From Salicibibacter cibi (GTDB taxonomy: Bacteria > Bacillota > Bacilli > Bacillales > Marinococcaceae), in the NCBI RefSeq assembly GCF_016495865.1, contig NZ_CP054706.1, positions 2,108,001 to 2,172,000 of the forward strand: 64,000 bases of DNA. The letters are read 5' to 3'. Made by a program: the position numbers and the translations under genes. Below, one piece after another: positions 54,280 through 63,119 of this stretch. Within the stretch, counting starts at the first letter, position 1; every line of letters starts with the position of its first letter. The notes under the pieces are model-generated. The model saw nothing but the letters and a program-made list of their open reading frames with translations, was not told the origin of the DNA and ran no database searches.

Positions 54280-56126
54280 TAAATTAATGCCTTCAAATTC
54301 TGTATCAACACCTGATCCGATTGCCACAACTCAGCGTAACGTTGCGCGTAATCGATGGCCTCGTTCTCATCTCCGATTCCATAAAAAGGGGGGATCGTTT
54401 CCGGAATTTTTCTTTTTCCGAGCAAGTACTCCGGAACGTGCGGATTTTGATCGATCGCTTCTTTTAAGCCTTTCTCCGCTTTTTTCGTCCATCCGTTTAG
54501 CTTATATTCAGCATAAGCGCGATTGTAGCCCATATTGGCTGTCGGCTCGTCATATTCATTCACAAGTTCTTTCGCTTCTTCATAGTCGCCCGCCTTCATT
54601 AACGCGCCAAGCAAGAGGTAGCGAATGCCTTGATTGTCCATCTCGTTTAAGTCTAGCAGTTCTCGGTAGTGTTCCGTCGCGAGATCCAAAGCGCCCAATT
54701 GCTCACACGTCTCAGCGTAGCCTTGTTTGGCTCGCATGTACGGCCTTGTCTCCGTGAGCCCCCAAAATAACCCACGATTATTTTCAAAAAAACCCGGGCC
54801 GAACTCCGCTTCGCCCTTGATCATGCCATCAAAATACAAATCATTTTGTTCTTCCACCGTGTCTGCTTTTTCTGCCAAACGCACGTATCGATCGATCTGA
54901 TCTCCGGTGACCTCGCTTGTGCTCGGTTGGTTATCCATTGGCAGATCGGTCGGAAGAAGTTCGTTTATAAATTGTTCAATCTCTTCTTCAGACGAAAATT
55001 CTTTGCTTTCAACCGTTTGTTTTAATTCATTAAAAAGTTGCTCCGCTAACTCCGAAGCCCCTTCCGTATCGGGGTCAAATGGCGAAAAATCGTCGATGAT
55101 ATCATCGAAAAAATCATACATCAAATAGTTCATTTCTTGATACCGTTGCGATAAAGTGCTCGGGGATATCCCGTATTTTTCCGCGATCTCTTTTTGCGTA
55201 GCTTCATCCCCTTCCATCATATTTACTAGATATTCAAGTGCGGCGGCAAATACCGCTTCTTTTTTCACAAGGGGATTTTCGTCCTCGCAAAACTCCTGCC
55301 ATACTTCAATCGCGAAATTGAGGAGGTCATCATCCCAAATCGGTCTGTTCGTTTCATATAAAAGTTCAATCACCGCCTGATGTTTTTTCGAAGCCCATTC
55401 ATACGTATCGATTAATTCACGCGGGTCCGCTTCATCGTTAAACAGATCGTACAAAACAAAGGGGTATTCGTTTTTCATCGCGTTTGAGAAACGGGCAAGG
55501 TCCAAGTCACTTCGATATTGCTCATATACGCTTTGCAGCCACTCCAAGGGAAACTCATCATAGGTGAACAAAAAATGGTTGATGTTGTTGTCAAAGGGGA
55601 CGAAGATTCCGACCACACCATTTCCGATTTCAGGCAACTCGTCCTCTTTATCGCAGAACACATCGCGTTCACCGGTTTCCAATGAAGCCACTTTAAAATG
55701 ATCGTCATCAATATGATCAATGACTTCATACATGCCGGGCACCGTTACCCACTCATCTATCCTAGCTTTTGTCTCGGGACGCAATGCGCTTCTTTGCTCA
55801 TCCAAAAACGTTTGAAAAACCGTTTCTCCTCCTTCAACCAACGGAGCATTGAAAATTGCCCACCCTACAAACAACACATAATATTCTGCTTCATAATCAG
55901 GATCGATGTCCCAGTTATTTTCACGTACATAATCTTTAAACAAAGCAAAAAAGCGGTCGCTATATTGAAACGCAAATTCTTCCAGTTCCTCGTTTAACTG
56001 CTCCAATTCTTGCGCTGCCATCTTCGTTGCGATATCTATAACTTTATTTTCTTTTTTCAAACAACATTGTTTATACTTTTTCCCGCTTCCACACGGGCAC
56101 GGTTCGTTACGTCCGATTTTAGCCAT
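54279..56126 (-). CDS. SEC-C motif protein with TPR-like C-terminus
   Basis: 615-residue acidic protein. The N-terminus is a SEC-C zinc motif (GRNEPCPCGSGKKYKQCC, residues 5-22). The middle (about 240-370) is helical and includes KEIAEKYGISPSTLSQRYQE near 318, a helix-turn-helix-like segment. The C-terminal third has repeats such as YAETCEQLGALDLATEHYRE and EAKELVNEYDEP that look like TPR helices. I do not know its function; SEC-C marks proteins linked to SecA, ribosomes or regulation. ATG 56126 follows GGGGAGTGATAGG; the TTG at 56141 overlaps that site. Confidence 0.8.
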   Translation of the reverse strand: MAKIGRNEPCPCGSGKKYKQCCLKKENKVIDIATKMAAQELEQLNEELEEFAFQYSDRFFALFKDYVRENNWDIDPDYEAEYYVLFVGWAIFNAPLVEGGETVFQTFLDEQRSALRPETKARIDEWVTVPGMYEVIDHIDDDHFKVASLETGERDVFCDKEDELPEIGNGVVGIFVPFDNNINHFLFTYDEFPLEWLQSVYEQYRSDLDLARFSNAMKNEYPFVLYDLFNDEADPRELIDTYEWASKKHQAVIELLYETNRPIWDDDLLNFAIEVWQEFCEDENPLVKKEAVFAAALEYLVNMMEGDEATQKEIAEKYGISPSTLSQRYQEMNYLMYDFFDDIIDDFSPFDPDTEGASELAEQLFNELKQTVESKEFSSEEEIEQFINELLPTDLPMDNQPSTSEVTGDQIDRYVRLAEKADTVEEQNDLYFDGMIKGEAEFGPGFFENNRGLFWGLTETRPYMRAKQGYAETCEQLGALDLATEHYRELLDLNEMDNQGIRYLLLGALMKAGDYEEAKELVNEYDEPTANMGYNRAYAEYKLNGWTKKAEKGLKEAIDQNPHVPEYLLGKRKIPETIPPFYGIGDENEAIDYAQRYAELWQSDQVLIQNLKALI

Positions 56127-56208
56127 CCTATCACTCCCCAACGCTCTTTTTCACAGTCTATCATAAGGGAGAAGATCATGCTAAACGAAAGGACAGCGAA
56201 ACACTGCT

Positions 56209-56224
56209 CAAAAAAGCGCTTTCC
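56209..56224 (+). promoter_or_regulatory. cre-like sequence before the acetoacetyl-CoA synthetase gene
   Basis: AAAAAAGCGCTTTCCT keeps the AAGCGCTTTC core, but lacks the outer TG and CA. It is next to a possible -10 box GATACAAT at 56228-56235. Confidence 0.35.
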
Positions 56225-56272
56225 TATGATACAATGAATATATTCTCATTGAAAACAACAGGAGGTTACACA

Positions 56273-58246
56273 ATGCCAGTGAAAGAAGGATCCCTTCTTT
56301 GGGAACCGTCGCAGGAATTTATCAACCAATCCAATCTCAACGATTACATGACGTGGCTCAAAGACAACAAAGGATTGACGTTTAATGCCTATCACGAACT
56401 ATGGGAATGGTCCGTTACAAACGTCGAAGATTTTTGGGAAACGTTATGGGTTTATTTTGATATTCAAGCAAATCCTTCCTACCGACGTGTGTTGGACGCC
56501 GAAGGCGTTCCCTTCGCGAAATGGTTCGAAGGTGCCAAGCTTAATTATGCGGAACATGCCTTTCGCCGCGCCCGGCCGGAGGAAACGGCGATCATTTCCA
56601 AGTCGGAAATTCGTCCGACGGAGAAAATAACGTGGCAAACGCTGTACGAACAAGTGGCTTCATTTGCCGCAGGATTAAAAGCTGAAGGCATCAAACCTGG
56701 GGATCGGGTCGTTGCTTATTTGCCGAATATCCCTGAAGCAACAGTTGCTTTTTTGGCGTGCGCGAGCATCGGAGCTGTTTGGTCGAGCGCTTCCCCGGAT
56801 TTCGGCAGCCGAACGGTCGTGGATCGTTTTCAGCAGATCGAACCGAAATTGCTCGTTGCCGTCGATGGGTATCGTTATAACGGCAAAGATCATGAGCGGA
56901 TTAATTCGGTACGTGAAATTCAAAAAGCGATCCCGACACTGGAAAAAACGATCGTCCTCCCCTATTTGTCACAGGAACCGAACACCGAGGCGCTAACGAA
57001 TGTGAAGTACTGGCGAGATTTTATGGAAAATAACCGGTCGACGTCTCTCACCTACACCTATGTTTCTTTTGACCATCCGCTCTGGATCCTTTATTCATCC
57101 GGGACGACCGGACTTCCGAAAGCGATCGTGCAAGGACAAGGCGGCATTTTGCTCGAACATCTGAAAAAATTGGCTTTCCACACCGATCTAAAACCGGAGG
57201 ATACCTTCTTTTGGTTTACAACGACCGGATGGATGATGTGGAATATCGTTGTAAGCGGTTTACTCACCGGTTCCACGATTGTCCTATATGATGGGAGCCC
57301 GACGTACCCGAGGATGGACACGCTTTGGCAATTCGCAGAGGAAACAGACGTGACCGTTTTTGGCACGAGTGCGAGCTACTTAATGGCAAATAAAAATAAC
57401 GATGTGGCACCCGGGGACACTTATCGATTAGAGCACTTGAAAAGCGTCGCCTCTACCGGTTCGCCGCTCCCGCCGGAAGGATCGGAATGGGTCTATGAAA
57501 ATGTGAAAAAAGATCTGTGGCTCGCCTCGGTCAGCGGTGGGACAGACCTTTGTTCCGCATTCGTCAGCGGGTCCCCACTCTTGCCCGTACACGCGGGCGA
57601 AATCCAATGCCGGGCACTCGGGGCAGATGTGCAAGCGTATACGGAAGACGCTCAACCGATGTTCGATCAAGTCGGAGAACTTGTGCTCGCCAAGCCTATG
57701 CCATCAATGCCGATATATTTTTGGGGCGACAAGAACAATGAGCGTTACTATGATAGCTATTTTGCCGACTTCCCCGGCGTATGGCGACACGGGGACTGGA
57801 TCAAAATTACGTCCATAGGGAGCTGCCAGATTTACGGACGTTCCGACTCCACGATTAACCGCGGCGGCATTCGCATGGGAACGAGTGAAATCTACAGCGC
57901 CGTCGAAGAGGTGGAAGCAATCGAAGACAGCCTCGTCGTCGACATCAGCAATCCGGACGGGAACGACTACATGCCGCTTTTCGTCGTACTGAAAGCAGGT
58001 GCCACATTGACCGAAACACTGGAAAAAGAAATCAAGCAAAACATCCGCGAGCACTGCTCTCCCAGACACGTGCCCAACGACATTTTCAAAATCAACGAAG
58101 TGCCCACCACATTAAACGGCAAAAAAATGGAAGTCCCCATCAAAAAAATCCTTATGGGCACACCAATTGAAAAAGCGGTGAACGAAGGCTCGATGAAAAA
58201 TCCGGAAATGTTGGATTATTTTATTGAGTTTGCAAACAAGAGATAG
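56273..58246 (+). CDS. acetoacetate-CoA ligase (acetoacetyl-CoA synthetase)
   Basis: AMP-forming ligase (657 aa) that activates acetoacetate. Seen: WFEGAKLNYAEHAFRRA near residue 83 (typical of AACS and acetyl-CoA synthetases), WSSASPDFGSRTVVDRF near 170 (the AACS-specific FGxRxVxDRF), ILYSSGTTGLPKAIVQG near 270, FWFTTTGWMMWN near 305, SVSGGTDLCSAFV near 418, RSDSTINRGGIRMGTSEIY near 525 and the catalytic Lys in TLNGKKMEVPIKK near 620. Start ATG 56273 follows AGGAGG; a possible TTG/ATG at 56234 is upstream of the site. Single gene, supporting use of ketone-body or branched-chain products. Confidence 0.94.
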   Translation: MPVKEGSLLWEPSQEFINQSNLNDYMTWLKDNKGLTFNAYHELWEWSVTNVEDFWETLWVYFDIQANPSYRRVLDAEGVPFAKWFEGAKLNYAEHAFRRARPEETAIISKSEIRPTEKITWQTLYEQVASFAAGLKAEGIKPGDRVVAYLPNIPEATVAFLACASIGAVWSSASPDFGSRTVVDRFQQIEPKLLVAVDGYRYNGKDHERINSVREIQKAIPTLEKTIVLPYLSQEPNTEALTNVKYWRDFMENNRSTSLTYTYVSFDHPLWILYSSGTTGLPKAIVQGQGGILLEHLKKLAFHTDLKPEDTFFWFTTTGWMMWNIVVSGLLTGSTIVLYDGSPTYPRMDTLWQFAEETDVTVFGTSASYLMANKNNDVAPGDTYRLEHLKSVASTGSPLPPEGSEWVYENVKKDLWLASVSGGTDLCSAFVSGSPLLPVHAGEIQCRALGADVQAYTEDAQPMFDQVGELVLAKPMPSMPIYFWGDKNNERYYDSYFADFPGVWRHGDWIKITSIGSCQIYGRSDSTINRGGIRMGTSEIYSAVEEVEAIEDSLVVDISNPDGNDYMPLFVVLKAGATLTETLEKEIKQNIREHCSPRHVPNDIFKINEVPTTLNGKKMEVPIKKILMGTPIEKAVNEGSMKNPEMLDYFIEFANKR

Positions 58247-58399
58247 GTGCATCGGAGGCAGGTGCGTTGAGCGCTTCATGACACCCCATATTGGAGTATT
58301 CTCGCCCTAATCGGTGCCATGGAAGCGGCACATTGGCACCACCTGTTGCCGTTTTTTCTTTCCCGTGGTGCCATGGGTCGTTCATGGCACCTTTCATTT
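58247..58399. repeat. GGTGCCA-rich intergenic region with bidirectional terminator
   Basis: Several copies of GGTGCCA and its complement occur. GGTGCCATG, loop, CATGGCACC (58367-58391) is a nine-pair hairpin followed by TTTCATTTCTATTTCTT, and could stop transcription from the ligase gene and from the convergent VanZ gene. GGTGCCATGG at 58315 and GGCACCACC at 58335 form a weaker second pairing. Confidence 0.55.
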
Positions 58400-58903
58400 C
58401 TATTTCTTACCTGTTAATGGTGCCATAACTCTTCTAAAAGACCACTTTCCCCTCACGATCACATAAACGCTAATGCCTACGATAGCACCGATGCTATCAA
58501 GGACGACGTCACTTACTTCCGCGCTCCGCCCCGGAATAAACAGCTGGTGCACTTCATCCGTAATCGCGTAACAGACGCAAAGCAACCACGCCCACAAGAC
58601 GATTCGCCGCATCCTCCCAGCGGTTGTTGAAACCCGTAACGCATGGACAGCAAAAATGCCGAACACGACGTACACGGCCACATGCGCCGCCTTGCGAATC
58701 AACGTATGAAAGGTTTCAAAATCGATGGTCACAAACGGGATTAGACGTTGGCTCCAACGATACGCAACTTCCGTCACTCCACCGCTAAGCGAACTCGACG
58801 CTTCCCCCGACTGATGCGAAAAATAAAAAATAAGCCCCATCCATCCAATCACAAGGAGCCATGCTACGATCTTCTGTTTTGATAGATTCCTCATTTTATG
58901 CAC
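58400..58903 (-). CDS. VanZ family membrane protein
   Basis: Four-helix membrane protein (167 aa) of the VanZ-like family. Seen: FYFSHQSGEASS near residue 26, RKAAHVAVYVVFGIFAVHAL near 70 and ITDEVHQLFIPGRSAEVSDV near 112, the classical DE-HQ-FxPGR signature. Members are loosely linked to glycopeptide tolerance, but most have no proved role. The start may be GTG 58903 or ATG three codons later; no clear ribosome site. Confidence 0.88.
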   Translation of the reverse strand: MHKMRNLSKQKIVAWLLVIGWMGLIFYFSHQSGEASSSLSGGVTEVAYRWSQRLIPFVTIDFETFHTLIRKAAHVAVYVVFGIFAVHALRVSTTAGRMRRIVLWAWLLCVCYAITDEVHQLFIPGRSAEVSDVVLDSIGAIVGISVYVIVRGKWSFRRVMAPLTGKK

Positions 58904-58975
58904 ATCCGTAACATGATCTTTACTGATTCACTCTTTACCCACACATCATAGATTTATTTATTTTCCGGCAATGCT

Positions 58976-59551
58976 TCATAGGCCATTATTCGAATCACCT
59001 GCTCGTGTTGCGGATAGTCCCTGCGTAAAAAGCTCAAAGTCTTCGTATTCAATTCCAGGAGAGATCATGCAGCTCACGAGTGCATAGTCCAAGTGAACGC
59101 TTGAACCGAAAATAGTTCCGGGCGGCACGACAGTACTCAGCTTTTGCCCTACGTCAAGATCCGGGCCTATTTCAACGGCTTCATAAACGCCATCGGGGTG
59201 AATCATATGCACAGTGAGCGATGATCCAGCATGATAATACCAGATGTCATCGTTTTTTTAAGCGATGAAAATGGGACTGATGCTCGGTTCAAGCAAAAAG
59301 TAAATACTGGAATAAGTTTTTCTCAAATAACCGGAAGACGTTTCCATCTTATTACTCGAAGCAAAGGTCTCAACAAAGTAGCCACCTTCCGAGTGTGGAT
59401 TCATATGTAAACGCTCGATCCAATAAGACGCTGGTTCCAAAAAACCGCCTCCTTCATCATGTATATTACCGTTCATCAAAAGTGGAAGCAAGGAAGAGTG
59501 ACAAGATATAATTAATTTTCCATCAAAGGAAAAACCCCGCCTCAATATCAT
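58976..59551 (-). pseudogene. cupin (DUF985-like) gene with an in-frame stop
   Basis: One minus-strand frame runs through the whole gene but has TAA at 59260-59258. Before it: YWIERLHMNPHSEGGYFVET near residue 45 and SSIYFLLEP near 83; after it: NDDIWYYHAGSSLTVHMIHP, VPPGTIFGS and PGIEYEDFEL, all DUF985 motifs. Across the stop the frame gives ISPIFIA-stop, whereas the +2 frame gives ISHFHRLKK, the expected metal-binding segment. So a two-base gain and a one-base gain about 25 bases apart restored frame but destroyed the His motif. The protein is probably dead, or made only by recoding. Confidence 0.75.
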
Positions 59552-59588
59552 CTTCCCTCTTTAATCGAAGTGGGGTGGGCGTTCCTAT

Positions 59589-60617
59589 TTATGGCACTAA
59601 CACGGTTCGACCGTTGATCTTGCCTTCATCCAGCATTTTCAATACGTCATTCGCTTGACTCATTGGATACGTTGTTGAGTGGAGTCGAACTTTTCCTTTC
59701 GCATGCATCTGCATGAGTTCATATAATTGATTATAGTTTCCGACGAGACTGCCTATAATACTGAATTCATTGTTAATAATATCTAGGGATGGGACGTGCA
59801 ATGCTCCGCCATAACCGACAACGAAGTAAGAGCCACCTTTTTTAAGCATTTTCATGCTATTCGCATGCGTGTCGTCTTCTCCTACCAAATCGATAATCAA
59901 GTCAACACCATTTCCGTTATTTGAAAGATTTAATACTTCGTCAATCATACCGTCTTTTGCCAGCACCCCGTGATCAGCCCCATATTCGAGCGCCATTTCT
60001 AATCGTTCCTCATTTGTATCAAGCGCAATAATGTCCGAATTCCCAAACTCTCGCATGAGTTGCACTGCAATGTGTCCAAGGCCGCCCATTCCTATAAGAA
60101 GAGTCATAGTCCCCGGTCTTGCAAAAGGCGTTGCCCGTTGAACAGCTCGATACGCAGTAATACCGGCATCGGCTAAAGGGGCAACTTCCTCAGGCTTCAC
60201 CCCATTTTCCAGTTTTATAAGCGCCCTTTCAGACGTCTTTAAATATTCCGCATATCCACCGTCATCCGTTAATCCCGGGAACACAAGGTTTTCACAATGC
60301 ATGTCCTCCCCTGCTCGGCATTTCAAGCATTTCCCGCAACTAGCAACAGGGTGAACAATCACGGGATCCCCTACATCAAACATCGTTACACTGGACCCCT
60401 TTTGATGAACCCACCCGGCATTTTCATGTCCAATGGTAAAAGGCAGCGGCGTTTCCAATGCTCTATCCCATACACCTTCGATCAAATGAAGATCTGTGCG
60501 GCAAACACCTGCTCCACCGATTTTAATAATAACATCCGTTGGGTCTTCGATTTCCGGATTAGGAATTTCTTCATACTCCAACGGTTGGTCGAATTCTTTT
60601 AAGCGCCAGGCTTTCAT
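59589..60617 (-). CDS. zinc-dependent NAD(P) alcohol dehydrogenase
   Basis: Medium-chain Zn-ADH (342 aa). Catalytic zinc ligands Cys in GVCRTDLHLIEG near residue 38 and His-Glu in IGHENAG near 63; structural zinc lobe ASCGKCLKCRAGEDMHC near 92-108; cofactor loop LLIGMGGLGHIAV near 172 and LDTNEERL near 197. Resembles the NAD-dependent secondary or aryl alcohol dehydrogenases that accompany propane and related monooxygenases. Third gene of the sigma-54 operon, 49 bases below the amidohydrolase fusion. It could oxidise the alcohol made by an upstream hydroxylation that is not in this window. Confidence 0.92.
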   Translation of the reverse strand: MKAWRLKEFDQPLEYEEIPNPEIEDPTDVIIKIGGAGVCRTDLHLIEGVWDRALETPLPFTIGHENAGWVHQKGSSVTMFDVGDPVIVHPVASCGKCLKCRAGEDMHCENLVFPGLTDDGGYAEYLKTSERALIKLENGVKPEEVAPLADAGITAYRAVQRATPFARPGTMTLLIGMGGLGHIAVQLMREFGNSDIIALDTNEERLEMALEYGADHGVLAKDGMIDEVLNLSNNGNGVDLIIDLVGEDDTHANSMKMLKKGGSYFVVGYGGALHVPSLDIINNEFSIIGSLVGNYNQLYELMQMHAKGKVRLHSTTYPMSQANDVLKMLDEGKINGRTVLVP

Positions 60618-60666
60618 GCTAATCCCTCTCCCTTCACTCAGTCAGTGTTCTAAACGATACTGTGCC

Positions 60667-62379
60667 TTAGTTTACATATCTGGTTTTCAATAATCCTTGG
60701 CAGTAATGTCCATTAAAATCCATAGTTAGTCGCGAACGTCTGGCATGTAATAAATGTTGATCAAAATCATCTTTCTCTATCGGTTTCCCCGTATGGTCAG
60801 TGATCAGTAAACTATTAGATAGATTAAAATCCTTGCGGATGTCCAAATAATTCAAGACCAAATACTCCAACTTACGATCACTTATAGATTCTAAGAGATC
60901 TTCATTAATTGTCAAAGCCAAAATAAAATCTTTTGATTGCCCCTTTCTGATTAAATATTGCAACAAACGTTCCTGGCGAGCATAAAATGCTTTCCTTTTA
61001 AAAATGGAACGTAACTCATCTAGTCCACTTCCATCCGTTTTATCAGGAAACATCTCCTCGAATGAATACCCTTCCGTTACACCTCTGTTCACTTTTTCTG
61101 ATTCAGAATGATCCAACAATGTTACTTGTACATGTTTTACCCATTTCAATCGTAGGATTTCATCACGAATATCTTCTCCCATAATATAGGCAAAATTAGG
61201 TGAGCACCAATACGTAGGGAGCCTAAAGATCACATGAACTGACCCCTCATTTATTACTACATTCTCAATGAAATCCATCTCCAGTAATGATCGGTCAAGT
61301 TCAGGATCCATAACTAACTCAAGACTGTCATAAACTTGTTTAGTTTTAAACAATAGACCTCCCCTAATCCCATCTGTAGGGCTGCTTTTAAGGATTTCTT
61401 TTTGCTTTGGTATATCAATGTTGTATAGTCGAGCAATATTCTCTCCAAGAATTTTTCTTTTGACGTTTATATCAAATACTGCTCCCGTTTCCTCTCTAAT
61501 ATCCTCTGGCAACTCAAAATCAACAAACTTCTCAATAATCCAGCCCGGTTCCCAAATTGGGTAATCGCTGCTGAATATAATTTTGTCCTCATCAAGCCAG
61601 AATAACAGTTCACTGATAATTTGTGCGAAGTAACGGGGACGGGCATATACAAATGGCATCGCAACAGCTAAGCCTCCGTAAACATTCTTTTCTTGCGTTG
61701 CAATCCAACAGAAATCCTCTAATCGGGGCAATCCAACATGCTCTACGATAATATTTAGATTTTGGAATGTACTGGCTACATCGTCAACGTCACCCACATC
61801 AAATGCATCTTTGTTTAGTGGGGTAATGGTAGGTCCTTTGTGAATGTGAATATTCCGTATACCCAGTTCCTCACATTTTTCCAAATACTTTTTCGACCAA
61901 TAATCTGTTAATTTATATCCTTTTGAATCCCCCCGCCACTCAGCTGTATATAGTTTAATTCCTTGTAATTGGAATCTTTTAGCTTCATCTTCTAAAACTT
62001 TCAACCCTTCCTCTTTATTTCTAGGATCGAAACTGCTGTTACAAATAAAACGTCCCGGATAACGTTGTGATAACTCCAAATCATTTTCTACCGAACCAAA
62101 TGGCTCCCGATAAAAATCAGTTAATGGTACCGGTTGAAATATTGCCATATCAGCATAGCCACGGTTAAAAACATCGTCTATCAACCTGTTATGATCTGGC
62201 TTTAAAAAATCATCGTAATCCCAAATATATTCTGGTGGAGATAGATTCCGTTGGTAATTATAAAAACAATCGATAAACTGCTTCCCATAATCATTTAGTT
62301 GATTTTCTCGGCTAGCATTCCAGTTGTGAATATGGGCGTCAATGATAAACAATTCATGGCCTGATTTTGTACGAAACAT
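60667..62379 (-). CDS. amidohydrolase fused to a DUF59/MIP18-type domain
   Basis: 570-residue two-domain protein. Residues 1-320 are an amidohydrolase-2 TIM barrel: FIIDAHIHNWN near 12 (metal His pair), IRNIHIHKGPTITPL near 175, IIVEHVGLPRLEDFCW near 210 and IIFSSDYPIWEPGW near 270 (catalytic Asp). Residues 340-450 are a DUF59/MIP18 Fe-S-assembly-like domain: LELVMDPELDRSLLEMDFIE, then VIFRLPTYWCSPNFAYIMGE and KHVQVTLLDHSES. In propane/phenol-type diiron monooxygenase clusters (mim, prm) the same two functions occur as separate neighbouring genes, where they are needed for mature enzyme. The last 120 residues are helical and unassigned. Ribosome site AGGAGG; 26 bases below the PfpI gene. Confidence 0.88.
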   Translation of the reverse strand: MFRTKSGHELFIIDAHIHNWNASRENQLNDYGKQFIDCFYNYQRNLSPPEYIWDYDDFLKPDHNRLIDDVFNRGYADMAIFQPVPLTDFYREPFGSVENDLELSQRYPGRFICNSSFDPRNKEEGLKVLEDEAKRFQLQGIKLYTAEWRGDSKGYKLTDYWSKKYLEKCEELGIRNIHIHKGPTITPLNKDAFDVGDVDDVASTFQNLNIIVEHVGLPRLEDFCWIATQEKNVYGGLAVAMPFVYARPRYFAQIISELLFWLDEDKIIFSSDYPIWEPGWIIEKFVDFELPEDIREETGAVFDINVKRKILGENIARLYNIDIPKQKEILKSSPTDGIRGGLLFKTKQVYDSLELVMDPELDRSLLEMDFIENVVINEGSVHVIFRLPTYWCSPNFAYIMGEDIRDEILRLKWVKHVQVTLLDHSESEKVNRGVTEGYSFEEMFPDKTDGSGLDELRSIFKRKAFYARQERLLQYLIRKGQSKDFILALTINEDLLESISDRKLEYLVLNYLDIRKDFNLSNSLLITDHTGKPIEKDDFDQHLLHARRSRLTMDFNGHYCQGLLKTRYVN

Positions 62380-62405
62380 GATAAAATCCTCCTGATATTA
62401 AAATT

Positions 62406-62972
62406 TTATACCCTTTCCGGTATCTTTTTTACCTTTTTAATGAATTCTTTCATGATTGCCGGTAAATCCGGCCAGGCATGACCTGAAACGAGATTACCGT
62501 CGACATAATTCATCTTGTTTACATACTCAGCTCCCATGCTTTCTACCTCGGGCTTGCAAGCCTGATATGCAGTCATTTTTCGACCCTTTACAACATCCGC
62601 AATAGGAGTAAAAACAAGACTACCATGACACATGACTGCAATTGGCTTTTCTGTCTCGAAAAAGTGTCTTACAATGTTTTGAAGTTCCCCATCCATACGA
62701 ATGTGTTCAGGAGCTCTGCCGCCAGGAATTATTAAAGCATCAAATTCATTTTCCACAATGTCTGAAAAAGCAAGCGTCGCATCAATGCCATAACCTTTCT
62801 TTTCGGTATAGGTGTCCCAGTCCTCAAAATCATGAATAACTGTGTGAAGCTTTTTGACTGAACCTGCTGCAATGTGCGGTTCAAAATCTTCTTCTAAACA
62901 TCTAAAATAGGGATAATAAACTTCTAATGATTCAACTGCATCGCCCGTGACAATAAGAACTTTTTTTGACAT
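62406..62972 (-). CDS. DJ-1/PfpI family protein
   Basis: Glutamine-amidotransferase-like protein (188 aa). Seen: KVLIVTGDAVESLEVYYPYF near residue 4 (Glu of the active-site pair), FDALIIPGGRAPEHIR near 78 and the nucleophile elbow AVMCHGSLVF near 112 with Cys. The family includes chaperones, deglycases and hydratases that act on reactive carbonyls. As first gene of the sigma-54 operon it may repair or detoxify an aldehyde/ketone intermediate (inference). Ribosome site GGAGGGATTC. Confidence 0.9.
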   Translation of the reverse strand: MSKKVLIVTGDAVESLEVYYPYFRCLEEDFEPHIAAGSVKKLHTVIHDFEDWDTYTEKKGYGIDATLAFSDIVENEFDALIIPGGRAPEHIRMDGELQNIVRHFFETEKPIAVMCHGSLVFTPIADVVKGRKMTAYQACKPEVESMGAEYVNKMNYVDGNLVSGHAWPDLPAIMKEFIKKVKKIPERV

Positions 62973-62991
62973 GAAGAATCCCTCCTATTTT

Positions 62992-63009
62992 AATTTAAGC
63001 GCTTACAAT
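62992..63009 (+). promoter_or_regulatory. cre-like site in the leader of the sigma-54 operon
   Basis: AATTTAAGCGCTTACAAT matches the extended 18-base cre consensus with a single mismatch (the G). It lies downstream of the sigma-54 promoter, about 20-35 bases after the predicted transcription start and 20 bases before the PfpI start codon, where CcpA would act as a roadblock. Confidence 0.65.
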
Positions 63010-63038
63010 ATTGGTTACTTGCGCTTTTCTTGTTAATA

Positions 63039-63055
63039 TGCAATTTTCATGCCGA
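63039..63055 (-). promoter_or_regulatory. sigma-54 (SigL) promoter of the PfpI-amidohydrolase-ADH operon
   Basis: Minus strand TCGGCATGAAAATTGCA. It matches YTGGCACGRNNNTTGCW at fifteen of seventeen positions, with the essential GG (-24) and GC (-12) correctly spaced. Predicted start near 63028, 56 bases before the PfpI ATG. A gene for a sigma-54 activator ends just upstream. Confidence 0.75.
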
Positions 63056-63119
63056 CAATAACTAACTCTTTATAGTCAGGCATTCGATAAATTTCTATCT
63101 TATATATTGAAGCGAGAAT

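Noticed and set aside
54020..54757. 245-codon plus-strand frame at 54 kb
   Set aside because: Begins in a MITE and continues antisense to the SEC-C gene; composition is not protein-like.
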